Source: Micrococcales bacterium
GTDB lineage: Bacteria > Actinomycetota > Actinomycetes > Actinomycetales > Cellulomonadaceae
Assembly (NCBI GenBank): GCA_009779195.1
Contig: WRET01000029.1
Coordinates: 1 to 40,216, forward strand
Reading direction: 5' to 3'
DNA: 40,216 nucleotides
Shown: positions 1 to 7,579 of the stretch, piece after piece
Layout of the letters: each line of letters opens with the position of its first letter
How positions within the stretch are numbered: position 1 is the first letter of the stretch
Program-made: the position numbers and the translations under genes
Notes under the pieces: generated by a model
Told to the model about the DNA's origin: nothing
The model's input: only the letters and a program-made list of their open reading frames with translations
Databases searched by the model: none

Positions 1-198
1 CCGATCATGGCTGGCGCAACCGTCGGCGAACAGCTCGATCCCGACCAGCGCAGGTTCCTGGCGGGCCTCGTCGCCATCACCGACGCGTGGGACCCAACTA
101 TGGGCAACAACTCCAACGCCTTCTGTGAGGCTCGGCTGCCCTACGACCCAGCCCAGTGCTCACAGCTGGCCGACGGCGCCCCGCTATTCGCGGTCTGA
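1..198 (+). CDS. 3' end of an unidentified gene (partial)
   Basis: An open frame runs from the window edge to a TGA at 196-198 and ends in residues CSQLADGAPLFAV. Third codon positions are almost all G or C, as expected of a translated frame in this genome, so I read it as coding. An ATG at 7 could start a 63-residue protein, but the frame is open to the edge, so the true start may lie outside. I recognise no family. Two Cys, a WDP and an N-rich stretch (GNNSN) are the only visible marks. It is not jag or yidC, which normally precede rsmG. Confidence 0.4.
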   Translation, partial: PIMAGATVGEQLDPDQRRFLAGLVAITDAWDPTMGNNSNAFCEARLPYDPAQCSQLADGAPLFAV

Positions 199-644
199 GC
201 CTCGGTCCACCGCTGAGGCTGAGCCGCCGTCGTGGTGGCAAGGTCCCGCGTCGGGCCTGTCACCGTTGGGTCTGGAGCCACAGTGCGTCGCCCTTGGTCT
301 GCGGGTCCGAGTCGAGCTGGCGTGGGTGGTTGTGGTCGGCACGGTGGTCACGGACCCGTCTGTCTCGGCGCAACCAGGCCATGTCGTGCCCCGTACGGTC
401 TTTCGTGATGCGACCGGTCCGTCGGTCGTGGGGCGGCGCTGGTCGGTCACGTACACCAGGCGCCGGTCTTCACCTGGGCAAGCGGACGATCCATCGACCA
501 GCCACGCCAGAGCTCGCACGGCGTGGGTTGGGCTGGCGGGTCGTGCGCCGGCCCAGAGAGGAGTCGTCGGTCGCACTGAGAAAGGGGGTGCCGCGCGGCG
601 GGGGACGGGGGCGACAGGCGGCGTCGCACCACAGATTGGGGGCA
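199..644. other. gene-poor stretch with weak minus-strand coding traces
   Basis: I see no complete gene here. On the minus strand a frame from 382 to 260 encodes 40 residues (MAWLRRDRRV... ending ALWLQTQR) with GC-rich third positions. A neighbouring minus frame is open from about 1428 to 184 but has poor codon bias. This looks like decayed coding DNA continuing the relics at 839-1405, but no product can be named. Confidence 0.3.
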
Positions 645-709
645 GCTCGTCATGTTTCACGTGAAACATCCGAACTGCCGGGCCGAGCCGTGGCGCGTCG
701 GCGTAGCGG
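645..709 (+). repeat. 65-bp direct repeat, copy 1, carrying a parS site
   Basis: This segment matches 1420-1484 over about 65 bases with a handful of substitutions. It begins GCTCGTCATG, passes through parS, and continues CCGAACTGCCGGGCCGAGCC. The match extends well beyond parS, so the second site arose by segmental duplication rather than by independent gain. The copies lie 775 bp apart in the same orientation. Confidence 0.8.
653..668. promoter_or_regulatory. parS: parS centromere site 1 (ParB-binding palindrome)
   Basis: TGTTTCACGTGAAACA is a perfect match to the 16-bp bacterial parS consensus, with one further symmetric base on each side (652-669). ParB loads here and spreads or slides to build the partition complex. 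The site lies outside recognisable genes, 1.7 kb upstream of rsmG-parA-parB. Confidence 0.95.
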
Positions 710-838
710 CGGACGCCTCCGGCGAATGCTGCGCATCGCTGTCGCCCCGACGCGGAAGACACGGCAGGACATCGATGGCAGAGACCGGAAGGCTGGTGTG
801 GCGCCGGTGCGTTGTGGGGATCTGGGTCAACGCCTTCG

Positions 839-1174
839 TCAACCTGCCCACCCCTGCTGGCGGGCAAGCGGCCCGGTCGCGGTGCGCGTGCTCGCCGAAG
901 GACGGGCGGCGGTGTCGAAGCCTTGCCCGGGGTCGCCGCCGTGCCAGGCGACCCTGGGGGACCCTGCGGCCCGACGGTGCCGGTCGCCTCGGACGTGCTG
1001 GGCACGTCGAGCAGCGCACGAGCAGCGGCAGTCGCGCCGGCGGTCATGAGCCCCTGGCCGGTCGTCGTCGCGCCAGAGACGTTGGACACCGCTACCGAGA
1101 TGAGCGGGGTCGTGGTGAACCGGCCGGCGTGCCGGCGTCTCGGTGGTCGGCGGGTCCGGGGCCTCTGGTCCCAT
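839..1174 (-). pseudogene. phage tail-fibre-like relic with frame changes
   Basis: Reading leftwards from ATG 1174 the protein starts MGPEAPDPPTTETPAR. The frame with good codon bias then shifts to give VSNVSGATTTGQGLMTAGA and AAARALLDVPSTSE. After a collagen-like GPQGPPGSPG run it shifts back to GQGFDTAARPSASTR and stops at 839-841. The phrase pattern 'A-TTGQGLMTAG-TAAARALL-VP' followed by Gly-Pro-Gln repeats is typical of actinophage tail fibre or minor tail proteins. Two compensating frame changes and the absence of other phage genes point to a decayed fragment. Family identity is by pattern only. Confidence 0.4.
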
Positions 1175-1186
1175 GACGTCGTGCTC

Positions 1187-1405
1187 CTAGTCCACCGAGG
1201 TGATGGTCGGTCCGTCGTCGACCGCCGGTTCGTCGGCCAGCGGCCGACGGTCGGGGTCGTACGCCACGGCCAGCCCGGACGCGAGCGTGCCCAGAGCGGC
1301 GGCGATGGCGGTCGCGACCTGGGCATGCTCTGCCTGGCCGACGGCGGCGAGGATCGTCGCGGGCCGGCGGCCGTGCGTAGAAGCTGAGCAGCGGGGGGAG
1401 AGACC
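1187..1405 (-). pseudogene. 5'-truncated small ORF upstream of the tail-fibre relic
   Basis: A minus frame follows an in-frame TGA at 1406-1408 and ends with TAG at 1187-1189. Its Ala-rich helical middle (AAVGQAEHAQVATAIAAALG) has strongly GC-rich third positions, and the C-terminus is acidic (DDGPTITSVD). There is no ATG or GTG to start it, so the 5' end appears to be lost, close to the second parS repeat. It ends 13 bp before the start of the tail-fibre relic, a spacing typical of neighbouring phage structural genes. The function is unknown. Confidence 0.4.
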
Positions 1406-1419
1406 TCAAAGCTGGAGCG

Positions 1420-1484
1420 GCTCGTCATGTTTCACGTGAAACGTCCGAACTGCCGGGCCGAGCCCCGGCGCCTCGGTGTTGCGT
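1420..1484 (+). repeat. 65-bp direct repeat, copy 2, carrying a parS site
   Basis: Second copy of the segment at 645-709. Differences are scattered, including one within parS (final A to G) and several after the CCGAACTGCCGGGCCGAGCC core. The repeat boundary falls next to the truncated 5' end of the minus-strand relic at 1405. Confidence 0.8.
1428..1443. promoter_or_regulatory. parS: parS centromere site 2
   Basis: TGTTTCACGTGAAACG matches the parS consensus at 15 of 16 positions; the last base breaks the outermost pair. It is expected to bind ParB. It sits 775 bp from site 1 within the duplicated segment. Confidence 0.9.
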
Positions 1485-2310
1485 CGCACGGCTCGGGCCG
1501 GGGCTGCGGCTCGGTGGCGCGCATGCGTAAAGGACTGGTTCCGACGGCCCGCAAAGACGGCCGGGGCGGCCTGCCCCGATCCTGGTGCACGCGGGGCAGT
1601 CGGCATGACCCAAGGAGCGTTGGTGCTGGGGATCGTTTGGCGTGAGGTCATGCGGTGCCCGGTCGGTCCGGCTGCTTGTGGGTGCAAGGGACGCAGCCGT
1701 CGCGTGCGGCACGATCGTGGGCGCGTGCAGTCGGTGCGACTGGCGACGGAAGGGGCGTCGCCGGCGGGGTCCGGGTTCGGCTGCCAGCAGACACCGTGCT
1801 CGCGTGGCCGTGCAACGGAGGCGTTGGGCTTGGCCGCGCGTGTCACCAGTCGACGGTCCGGTGCGCGGCGCCGCGCCTGGGTGGCTCGTCCCGGCTCCGG
1901 CGCGTCGACCGCAGACGAGGGTTCGGCCCGGCGAAGCTGGCGAGGAGGAGGCATACCTGTGGGTCGAAGCGGAGGCTTGACGATTCCGGCAGGCTCCTGT
2001 TCCGAGGACGAACGGGTTGGGCTTGGCCGTGCACGGGCGCCGCTGTGCCGCGTCTGGGTGGCCCGGCCGCTCTGGTGCTGTGGGTGGCCCGGCCTTGGCC
2101 GTCGGGTGTTTGGTTGTGTGAGAGGTGGTGGCAAAAGTCGAGGCACTGGTGGGTCGGGGGCCGGACGGGGGTGGAACAAGGGGTGCGACACGCCGGAGCG
2201 CGTCGCGGATGGAAAAACGAGTGGAGGGGAGCAGGGGTTGGTGATGGTGCTGGTCGGACGGGACGGGTGGCGGGGTGCAGCGCTGAGCGGAGGTCGGGAC
2301 GGGAGATTTG
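1485..2310. other. non-coding, G-rich stretch upstream of rsmG
   Basis: No frame on either strand has convincing codon bias. The long open frames reflect the lack of A/T-rich stop codons. From about 2090 to 2305 the plus strand is markedly G-rich, with many runs of three to five G. Diverged repeats of a GGGCTTGGCCG...CTGGGTGGC type recur near 1826-1885 and 2017-2070. I saw no DnaA boxes. Confidence 0.5.
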
Positions 2311-2324
2311 CGCACAATTGTGCG
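2311..2324. promoter_or_regulatory. 14-bp perfect palindrome upstream of rsmG
   Basis: CGCACAATTGTGCG is perfectly self-complementary and ends 49 bp before the rsmG ATG. It could be an operator for the rsmG-parA-parB transcript. I could not assign it to a known regulator or place clear -35/-10 boxes around it. Confidence 0.4.
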
Positions 2325-2373
2325 TAGATCGGCTGTAACGTTGCGTGCCAACCGCGACGAAGGACGGGTAGCG

Positions 2374-3039
2374 ATGGGCCTGGACGAGAGCCCAGCCGGC
2401 TGGGATCCACTGGCCGATGACCCGAGGCTGCCCGGGTTCTTCGGGCAGGCGTGGCCGACGGTGCAACAGTTCGACGCGATGTTGCGGGCACATGGCGAGC
2501 AGCGTGGGTTGCTCGGGCCGCGGGAGACGTCCCGGTTGTGGGAACGGCACCTGCTCAACAGCGCCGCGGTGGTGCCGTTCGTCGCTGAGGCGGCGTCGGT
2601 GATCGACCTCGGGTCGGGGGCGGGACTGCCGGGGGTGGTTGTCGCAGCGATGCTCACCACGACGCCGGTGACGCTCCTGGAACCGAAGGAACGACGGGTG
2701 CGGTGGTTGGCCGAGGTCGTCGACGGGCTGGGGTTGACGAACACGACCGTCGTACGCGGACGGGCCGAGGACGTCGCCGGGCAGCTGAGCGCAGAGGCGG
2801 TGATTGCTCGCGCGGTGGGTCCGCTGGACCGGCTGTACGGGTGGGCGGCGCCGTTGCTGACGGCGAAGGGCCGGCTGGTCGCACTGAAAGGCGAACGTGC
2901 TGCCGACGAGGTGGACTCCGGCCGTAAGGCAGCGCAGCGCGCAGGTTTGACAGCGGTCGTCGTGCACACGGCACCGACGATCGAAGGGATGGCGCCGACC
3001 ACGGTGGTCGTCGCACGACGGGCGAAGGACGGAGACTGA
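2374..3039 (+). CDS. rsmG: 16S rRNA (guanine-N7)-methyltransferase RsmG (GidB)
   Basis: RsmG methylates N7 of a conserved guanine in the 530 loop of 16S rRNA using S-adenosylmethionine. The 221-residue protein has the SAM-binding motif VIDLGSGAGLPG at about residues 76-87. It also has the family's LxExxxRxxxL-like stretch (LEPKERRVRWL) and the late LVALKG segment. I chose ATG 2374 because AGGA at 2361-2364 sits 9 bases upstream; an in-frame TTG at 2308 would begin inside the palindrome region. The gene is followed after one base by parA, so the two are probably cotranscribed. This is the normal actinobacterial order, but jag and yidC are not upstream. Confidence 0.95.
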   Translation: MGLDESPAGWDPLADDPRLPGFFGQAWPTVQQFDAMLRAHGEQRGLLGPRETSRLWERHLLNSAAVVPFVAEAASVIDLGSGAGLPGVVVAAMLTTTPVTLLEPKERRVRWLAEVVDGLGLTNTTVVRGRAEDVAGQLSAEAVIARAVGPLDRLYGWAAPLLTAKGRLVALKGERAADEVDSGRKAAQRAGLTAVVVHTAPTIEGMAPTTVVVARRAKDGD

Positions 3040-3040
3040 G

Positions 3041-4870
3041 ATGGCATTCCGATGGTGGTGGCCGTGGAAACGCCGGTCTCGGCGAAAGGCGGCCGAGGCG
3101 GCCGAGGCCGAACGGCTCGCGCAGGTGCGCGAAGAGGCCAAGATCCCGGTGTCGGTGGGCGTGGTGTCGGGCTCGGCCGAGGTTCCGGTGTCTGCCGCCG
3201 ACCCCTTGGCCTTCGCGCCGGTGCCGGCGCCCGAACCTGGAGCAGCTGCGGAGGTGGCCGAGCCCGAACCGGCGACACCGGACGCCACGAGCGCACCAGC
3301 GCCAGAGCCGACTGCGACACCGGACGTTTCACGTGAAACACCGAAAGCGTCCGCAGTCGACTCCGAACCACGGCAGGAGGTCGGCGACACCGCCGCTGAG
3401 ACCGCCGCCGAGACAGAGCCAGCGCAGGCCGATCCTGCGCCCCAAGCAGCAGAGCCCCCAAAGACGGAGACCCCCGCCGCCGAGCCGGACGCCACGCAGG
3501 ACGAACCCGTCGACACCCCAGCCCGGGGAGAGGAGTCGCAGGAGCCGGCTGAAACGCCCGCCCCAGAAGCCGAGTCCGCGCTAGCCCCTGAAGCGTCGTC
3601 ACCTACTACACTCGCTCCGGCTGCCGAGCAGTCCGGCGCCGAGCCGGACGACACGCTGGACGAACCCGCCGACACCCCAGCCCGGGGAGTGGAGTCGCAG
3701 GAGCCGGCTGAAACGCCCGCCCCAGAAGCCGAGTCCGCGCTAGCCTCTGAAGCGTCGTCACCTACTACACTCGCTCCGGCTGCCGAGCAGTCTGGCGCCG
3801 AGGCACCTACGCCGCCAGAACCTGGCGCTGAACTGTCGACAGAAGGAACACAAGTGAGTGTCATGCCCCAGCCTTCGGTCCGTCCTGACACGGACGAAGC
3901 GCGCCAGAGCCTCGTCGCCAGCCTTCCTTCGGCCACGGAGGAAACACCGGTGATGGCTGAGCTCCGCCAGGATGCCCAGCGCCGCATCGAGCTGCAAGGA
4001 CGCATGTTCCCCCGGCCAACGACGACGAGGGTCATGACGGTCGCGAACCAGAAGGGTGGGGTGGGCAAGACCACCACCGCGGTGAACCTCGCCGCCGCGC
4101 TGGCCCAGGGTGGGCTGACGGTTCTCGTCGTGGACAACGACCCGCAGGGCAACGCGTCCACTGCCCTGGGTGTCGAGCACACCGAAGGGACGCCGTCGGT
4201 CTACGACATCCTGGTGGACGGGATGCCTATGGCCGAGACCGTGCAGGACTGCCCGGACGTGCCCAACCTGCGTTGTGTCCCGGCGACGCTCGAGCTGTCA
4301 GGCGCGGAGATCGAGCTGGTCTCGATGGTGGCCCGCGAGACCCGGTTGCGGAAGGCGATCGACGAGTTCCTGGCTGGCGAGCAGGCCGCAGGACGCACGA
4401 TCAACTACGTGCTCATCGACTGCCCGCCGAGCCTGGGCCTGCTCACGGTCAACGCGTTCGTCGCCGGGCGTGAGGTGCTCATCCCGATCCAGTGCGAGTT
4501 CTACGCTCTGGAAGGCGTCGCCCAGCTGACGCGCACGATCGGCATGATCAAGAGCCACCTCAACCCAGGGCTGGTCATCTCGACCGTCCTGCTCACCATG
4601 TACGACTCGCGCACCATCCTCGCGCGGGAGGTCGCCGACAACGTGCGTCAGCACTTCCCGGACCAGACGCTGGCGACGACCGTCCCGCGCTCGGTGCGGG
4701 TCTCTGAGGCGCCGAGCAACAGCCAGACCGTCATCACCTGGGACGCTGGCTCCTCCGGCGCGCTGGCCTACCTCGAAGCCGCCAAAGAGATCGCCGAGCG
4801 TGGTGCGCTCACCGCAACCGCCCAAGCCACGTATTCTGGCGCTGACGAAGCACTGGAGGAGGCCAAGTGA
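3041..4870 (+). CDS. parA: chromosome partitioning ATPase ParA with long disordered N-terminus
   Basis: ParA forms ATP-dependent DNA-bound gradients that pull ParB-parS complexes apart. From about residue 332 the protein is a standard ParA: deviant Walker A KGGVGKTT (338-345), [10 protein letters not shown] (about 364-373) and [11 protein letters not shown]. The preceding ~330 residues are unusual: a [12 protein letters not shown] basic-aromatic start, then an acidic Ala/Pro/Glu-rich tract with two 53-residue repeats. The start ATG 3041 follows rsmG by one base with GGAG just upstream. A second credible start is GTG 3854, in frame with AAGGA six bases before it, which would give a 338-residue ParA of normal size. 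Both forms may be made. The stop overlaps the parB start by 4 bases. Confidence 0.9.
   Translation: MAFRWWWPWKRRSRRKAAEAAEAERLAQVREEAKIPVSVGVVSGSAEVPVSAADPLAFAPVPAPEPGAAAEVAEPEPATPDATSAPAPEPTATPDVSRETPKASAVDSEPRQEVGDTAAETAAETEPAQADPAPQAAEPPKTETPAAEPDATQDEPVDTPARGEESQEPAETPAPEAESALAPEASSPTTLAPAAEQSGAEPDDTLDEPADTPARGVESQEPAETPAPEAESALASEASSPTTLAPAAEQSGAEAPTPPEPGAELSTEGTQVSVMPQPSVRPDTDEARQSLVASLPSATEETPVMAELRQDAQRRIELQGRMFPRPTTTRVMTVANQKGGVGKTTTAVNLAAALAQGGLTVLVVDNDPQGNASTALGVEHTEGTPSVYDILVDGMPMAETVQDCPDVPNLRCVPATLELSGAEIELVSMVARETRLRKAIDEFLAGEQAAGRTINYVLIDCPPSLGLLTVNAFVAGREVLIPIQCEFYALEGVAQLTRTIGMIKSHLNPGLVISTVLLTMYDSRTILAREVADNVRQHFPDQTLATTVPRSVRVSEAPSNSQTVITWDAGSSGALAYLEAAKEIAERGALTATAQATYSGADEALEEAK
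3325..3340. promoter_or_regulatory. parS: parS centromere site 3, inside parA
   Basis: CGTTTCACGTGAAACA matches parS at 15 of 16 positions. It lies in the disordered-linker part of parA, where it is read as Val-Ser-Arg-Glu-Thr. ParB bound here would sit on its own operon. Confidence 0.9.
3479..3796 (+). repeat. two tandem 159-bp repeats within parA
   Basis: Two in-frame units of 159 bp (53 codons) at about 3479-3637 and 3638-3796 are nearly identical. Each encodes [27 protein letters not shown] and [16 protein letters not shown] phrases. They lengthen the acidic linker, and their near-identity suggests recent duplication and possible length variation between strains. Confidence 0.9.
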
Positions 4871-5853
4871 GCGAGAAACGACGCGGCCTGGGTCGCGGGC
4901 TCGGGGCCCTCATCCCGACGGGGGCTGAGGTCGCCGCGACAGGGAACCGGCCGGTGGACGTGTTCTTCCCTGACACCCCCGCCCCCGCGCCGGCGACGGC
5001 GACCGCGACGGCGGTGCTGGAGCCTGAGCTGGTCGAGGTGCCGGGCGCGCGTTTCGCCGAGATCCCGGTCTCGGCGGTCCGGCCCAACCCGCGCCAGCCG
5101 CGGCGGGTGTTCGACGACGACGACCTGGCCGAGCTCGTCGGGTCGATCCAGGAAGTCGGTGTGCTCCAGCCGGTGGTGGTGCGTCCTGTCGACGACGGGT
5201 ACGAGCTGGTGATGGGGGAGCGTCGGTGGCGGGCGTCCCAGCGGGCGGGGATGGAGACGATCCCGGCGATCGTCCGCGAGACTGCCGACGGGAACCTGCT
5301 GCGCGACGCCCTGCTGGAGAACCTGCACCGCGCCCAGCTGAACCCGCTCGAAGAAGCAGCCGCCTACCAGCAGCTGCTCGACGACTTCGGGTGCACCCAA
5401 GAAGACCTCGCATCGCGGATCCAGCGGTCACGGCCCCAGATCACCAACACGTTGCGGCTGTTGCGCCTGCCCGCGCCAGTGCAGAAGCGCGTCGCGGCGG
5501 GGGTGCTGTCGGCCGGTCACGCCCGGGCGCTGCTGGGCCTGTCTGACGGTGCCGAGATCGAACGCCTCGCGCAGCGGATCGTGGCCGAAGGGCTGTCGGT
5601 CCGTGCGGTGGAGGAGATCGTCGCGCTCGGCGGGATCCAGCCTGCCAAGAAACGAGCCACGCCCAGGCCGGGGTCGCACAACGAGGCCGTCGACGCGCTC
5701 GCGTCGCGTCTGGCCGACCGTTTCGACACACGTGTGAAGGTGGCGCTGGGCAAAGCCCGGGGGCGGGTGACGATCGAGTTCGCGTCCGTGTCTGACCTGA
5801 ACCGGATCCTTGCGGTGCTGGCTCCTGAGGACCCAGGCCTGCTCAAGGGCTGA
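4867..5853 (+). CDS. parB: chromosome partitioning CTPase/DNA-binding protein ParB
   Basis: ParB binds parS and, with CTP, clamps and spreads on DNA near the origin. The 328-residue protein starts with the family's ParA-stimulating peptide ([13 protein letters not shown], residues 5-17). It then has the CTP-binding [12 protein letters not shown] box and the [14 protein letters not shown] segment. A helix-turn-helix follows ([23 protein letters not shown]) and then a C-terminal dimerisation region. The GTG start at 4867 overlaps the parA stop (GTGA) and is preceded by GGAGG, so translation is probably coupled. The three parS sites in this window are its expected targets. Confidence 0.97.
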   Translation: MSEKRRGLGRGLGALIPTGAEVAATGNRPVDVFFPDTPAPAPATATATAVLEPELVEVPGARFAEIPVSAVRPNPRQPRRVFDDDDLAELVGSIQEVGVLQPVVVRPVDDGYELVMGERRWRASQRAGMETIPAIVRETADGNLLRDALLENLHRAQLNPLEEAAAYQQLLDDFGCTQEDLASRIQRSRPQITNTLRLLRLPAPVQKRVAAGVLSAGHARALLGLSDGAEIERLAQRIVAEGLSVRAVEEIVALGGIQPAKKRATPRPGSHNEAVDALASRLADRFDTRVKVALGKARGRVTIEFASVSDLNRILAVLAPEDPGLLKG

Positions 5854-5879
5854 GCCCAGGTTCGCCGGGATAGCGCGCC

Positions 5880-6461
5880 TCAGGTGTTGAACGACTGGAT
5901 CGTGACAGCAAGACGGTTGTCAGAACCGGGGATGGAATCTGCGTACAGGCGTACGTAGTCGGCGCCACCGGCGGCGCGTGGCGTGAAACTGGCCTCGGCG
6001 CACAGGACCGACGAGGAACAGCCGTGGTCGTCGAGCTGCGGGGCGTCGGGCAACGCGGCCAGCCATTGGTCGACAGCGTCGTGGTCGGCCTCGAACTCGA
6101 GGTACACCACTGTGTCCAGGAAGTGCTGGGTGCTGCACCGGGCCCCGGTGGCACCGGTCGGCAAGGAGGTCTGGTCGAAGAAGGCCAGGGCTTGGGTACA
6201 CGGGACAGAGGTCGGAGCGTCACGCGACGAGTCGTCCTGGTGGCACCCGGCGACCGCAGGCAGCGCCGCGACGAGGACTGCCACGAGGAGGTTCCTCGTG
6301 CGGCGTGATCGGTATGCCTGGACACCGCCGGCACGGCGAGGACGAGGCGCGGCGTTGTCGACCGTCGGCCGCAGCGGCGCTGCGACTGCCCGCCTGGCGC
6401 CACGTCCCGCCCAGCACCGCATCTGTCCAGACATACCGGTCACGCCCCCATCAACGGTCAT
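5880..6461 (-). CDS. putative secreted lipoprotein downstream of trxB
   Basis: The 193-residue product has a basic, Pro/Ala-rich first 57 residues. A hydrophobic stretch follows ([17 protein letters not shown]) ending in a lipobox-like AVAGC at Cys73, then a polar exported domain with three further Cys. I recognise no family. The ATG overlaps the trxB stop by 4 bases (ATGA), which supports this start. However, 57 residues before a signal peptide is unusual, and I found no good later start codon, so it may instead be a membrane-anchored protein. It converges with parB, leaving 26 bp between them. Confidence 0.65.
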   Translation of the reverse strand: MTVDGGVTGMSGQMRCWAGRGARRAVAAPLRPTVDNAAPRPRRAGGVQAYRSRRTRNLLVAVLVAALPAVAGCHQDDSSRDAPTSVPCTQALAFFDQTSLPTGATGARCSTQHFLDTVVYLEFEADHDAVDQWLAALPDAPQLDDHGCSSSVLCAEASFTPRAAGGADYVRLYADSIPGSDNRLAVTIQSFNT

Positions 6462-7447
6462 GCCTCAGCGAGGTAGTGCTGGACGTCGAGAGCGGCGCGG
6501 CAGCCCGAACCGGCGGCGGTGATGGCCTGGCGGTAGGTGTGGTCGACGACATCGCCGCACGCGAAGACACCAGGCAGGCTGGTCTGGGCACCTTGGTGGC
6601 TGACGGCCACGTAGCCAGCGTCGTCGAGGGCGAGCTGGTCGGCGAAGAGCTCTGTGCGTGGGTCGTGGCCGATGGCGACGAAGACACCGTCGGTGGACAT
6701 CTCGCGGGTCTCGCCGGTGACAGTGTCGGCAAGGGTGATACCGGTGACGACGTCGTCACCGAGGATGGCCACGACCGTGGAGTTCCAGGCGAACTCGATC
6801 TTGGGGTCGGCGGCGGCACGGTCAGCGACGATCTGCGAGGCGCGCAGCTGGTCACGGCGGTGGACGAGGGTGACCTTGGAGGCGAAGCGGGTCAGGAACT
6901 GCGCCTCTTCGACGGCCGAGTCGCCGCCGCCGACGACCACGACCTCACGGTCGCGGAAGAAGAACCCGTCGCAGGTCGCGCACCACGACAGGCCGCGGCC
7001 GCTGAGGCGGTCCTCTTCGGGCAGGCCCAGGTGGCGGAACACCGAACCGGTCGCCAGGACCACAGCCCGTGCCCGCAGGACCGATCCACCGCTGGTGGTG
7101 ACCGTCTTGACCTCGCCAGCGAGCTCGACGGACGCCGCGTCCTCGTACATGATCGTGGCGCCGAACTTCTCGGCCTGGGCCCGCATAGCGTCCATGAGCT
7201 CAGGGCCCTGGATACCGTCGGGGAAGCCGGGGTAGTTCTCCACCTCGGTGGTGGTCATCAAAGCGCCACCAGGGGACAGCTCACCCGCGACCACCACGGG
7301 ACCCAGCCCCGCGCGGCCGGTGTAGATCGCAGCGGTGTACCCGGCTGGACCAGAGCCGACTATGACCACATCGTGCACGACGCTCGGGTCGCCGGAAGCC
7401 GCGGCAGGCTGGAGGGCTGAGGTGAGGTCGATGAAATTATCGGTCAT
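6458..7447 (-). CDS. trxB: thioredoxin-disulfide reductase TrxB
   Basis: The enzyme transfers electrons from NADPH through FAD and a redox disulfide to thioredoxin. The 329-residue sequence has the FAD motif GSGPAG (31-36), the active-site Cys pair WCATCD (C156, C159) and the NADPH motif GGGDSA (173-178). It ends with the FAD-binding [10 protein letters not shown] region. The length is normal for the family. A GAGGACG ribosome-binding site precedes ATG 7447. In related actinobacteria trxB is followed by a thioredoxin gene; here the next gene is a putative lipoprotein, so its thioredoxin must be encoded elsewhere. Confidence 0.97.
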   Translation of the reverse strand: MTDNFIDLTSALQPAAASGDPSVVHDVVIVGSGPAGYTAAIYTGRAGLGPVVVAGELSPGGALMTTTEVENYPGFPDGIQGPELMDAMRAQAEKFGATIMYEDAASVELAGEVKTVTTSGGSVLRARAVVLATGSVFRHLGLPEEDRLSGRGLSWCATCDGFFFRDREVVVVGGGDSAVEEAQFLTRFASKVTLVHRRDQLRASQIVADRAAADPKIEFAWNSTVVAILGDDVVTGITLADTVTGETREMSTDGVFVAIGHDPRTELFADQLALDDAGYVAVSHQGAQTSLPGVFACGDVVDHTYRQAITAAGSGCRAALDVQHYLAEA

Positions 7448-7579
7448 GACGCGTCCTCGAGAGTAGTGTCGTCGTGTTCAACCGGCCAGCCCGTCAGGAG
7501 ACTCCCACCGGCCGCACCGCCGGGTCCCAGTCTGCCACCACCGCAGGGCCTCAGGACACAGTCGCGGGGGTTGGACCGA

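Noticed and set aside
184..1428. Long minus-strand open frame (414 codons)
   Set aside because: Codon bias is poor over most of it, and better-supported short frames in other registers occupy 839-1405. It is open mainly because the DNA is GC-rich.
1476..2327. 283-codon plus-strand frame before rsmG
   Set aside because: Low-complexity Gly/Arg-rich translation, G-rich third positions only by base composition, no ribosome-binding site and no recognisable domain.
1..2373. Possible chromosome origin (oriC)
   Set aside because: parS sites are present, but no DnaA boxes or AT-rich unwinding region was seen.
1406..4182. Long minus-strand open frames opposite rsmG and parA
   Set aside because: They run antisense to well-supported genes, are Arg/Pro/Ser-rich and lack coding bias.
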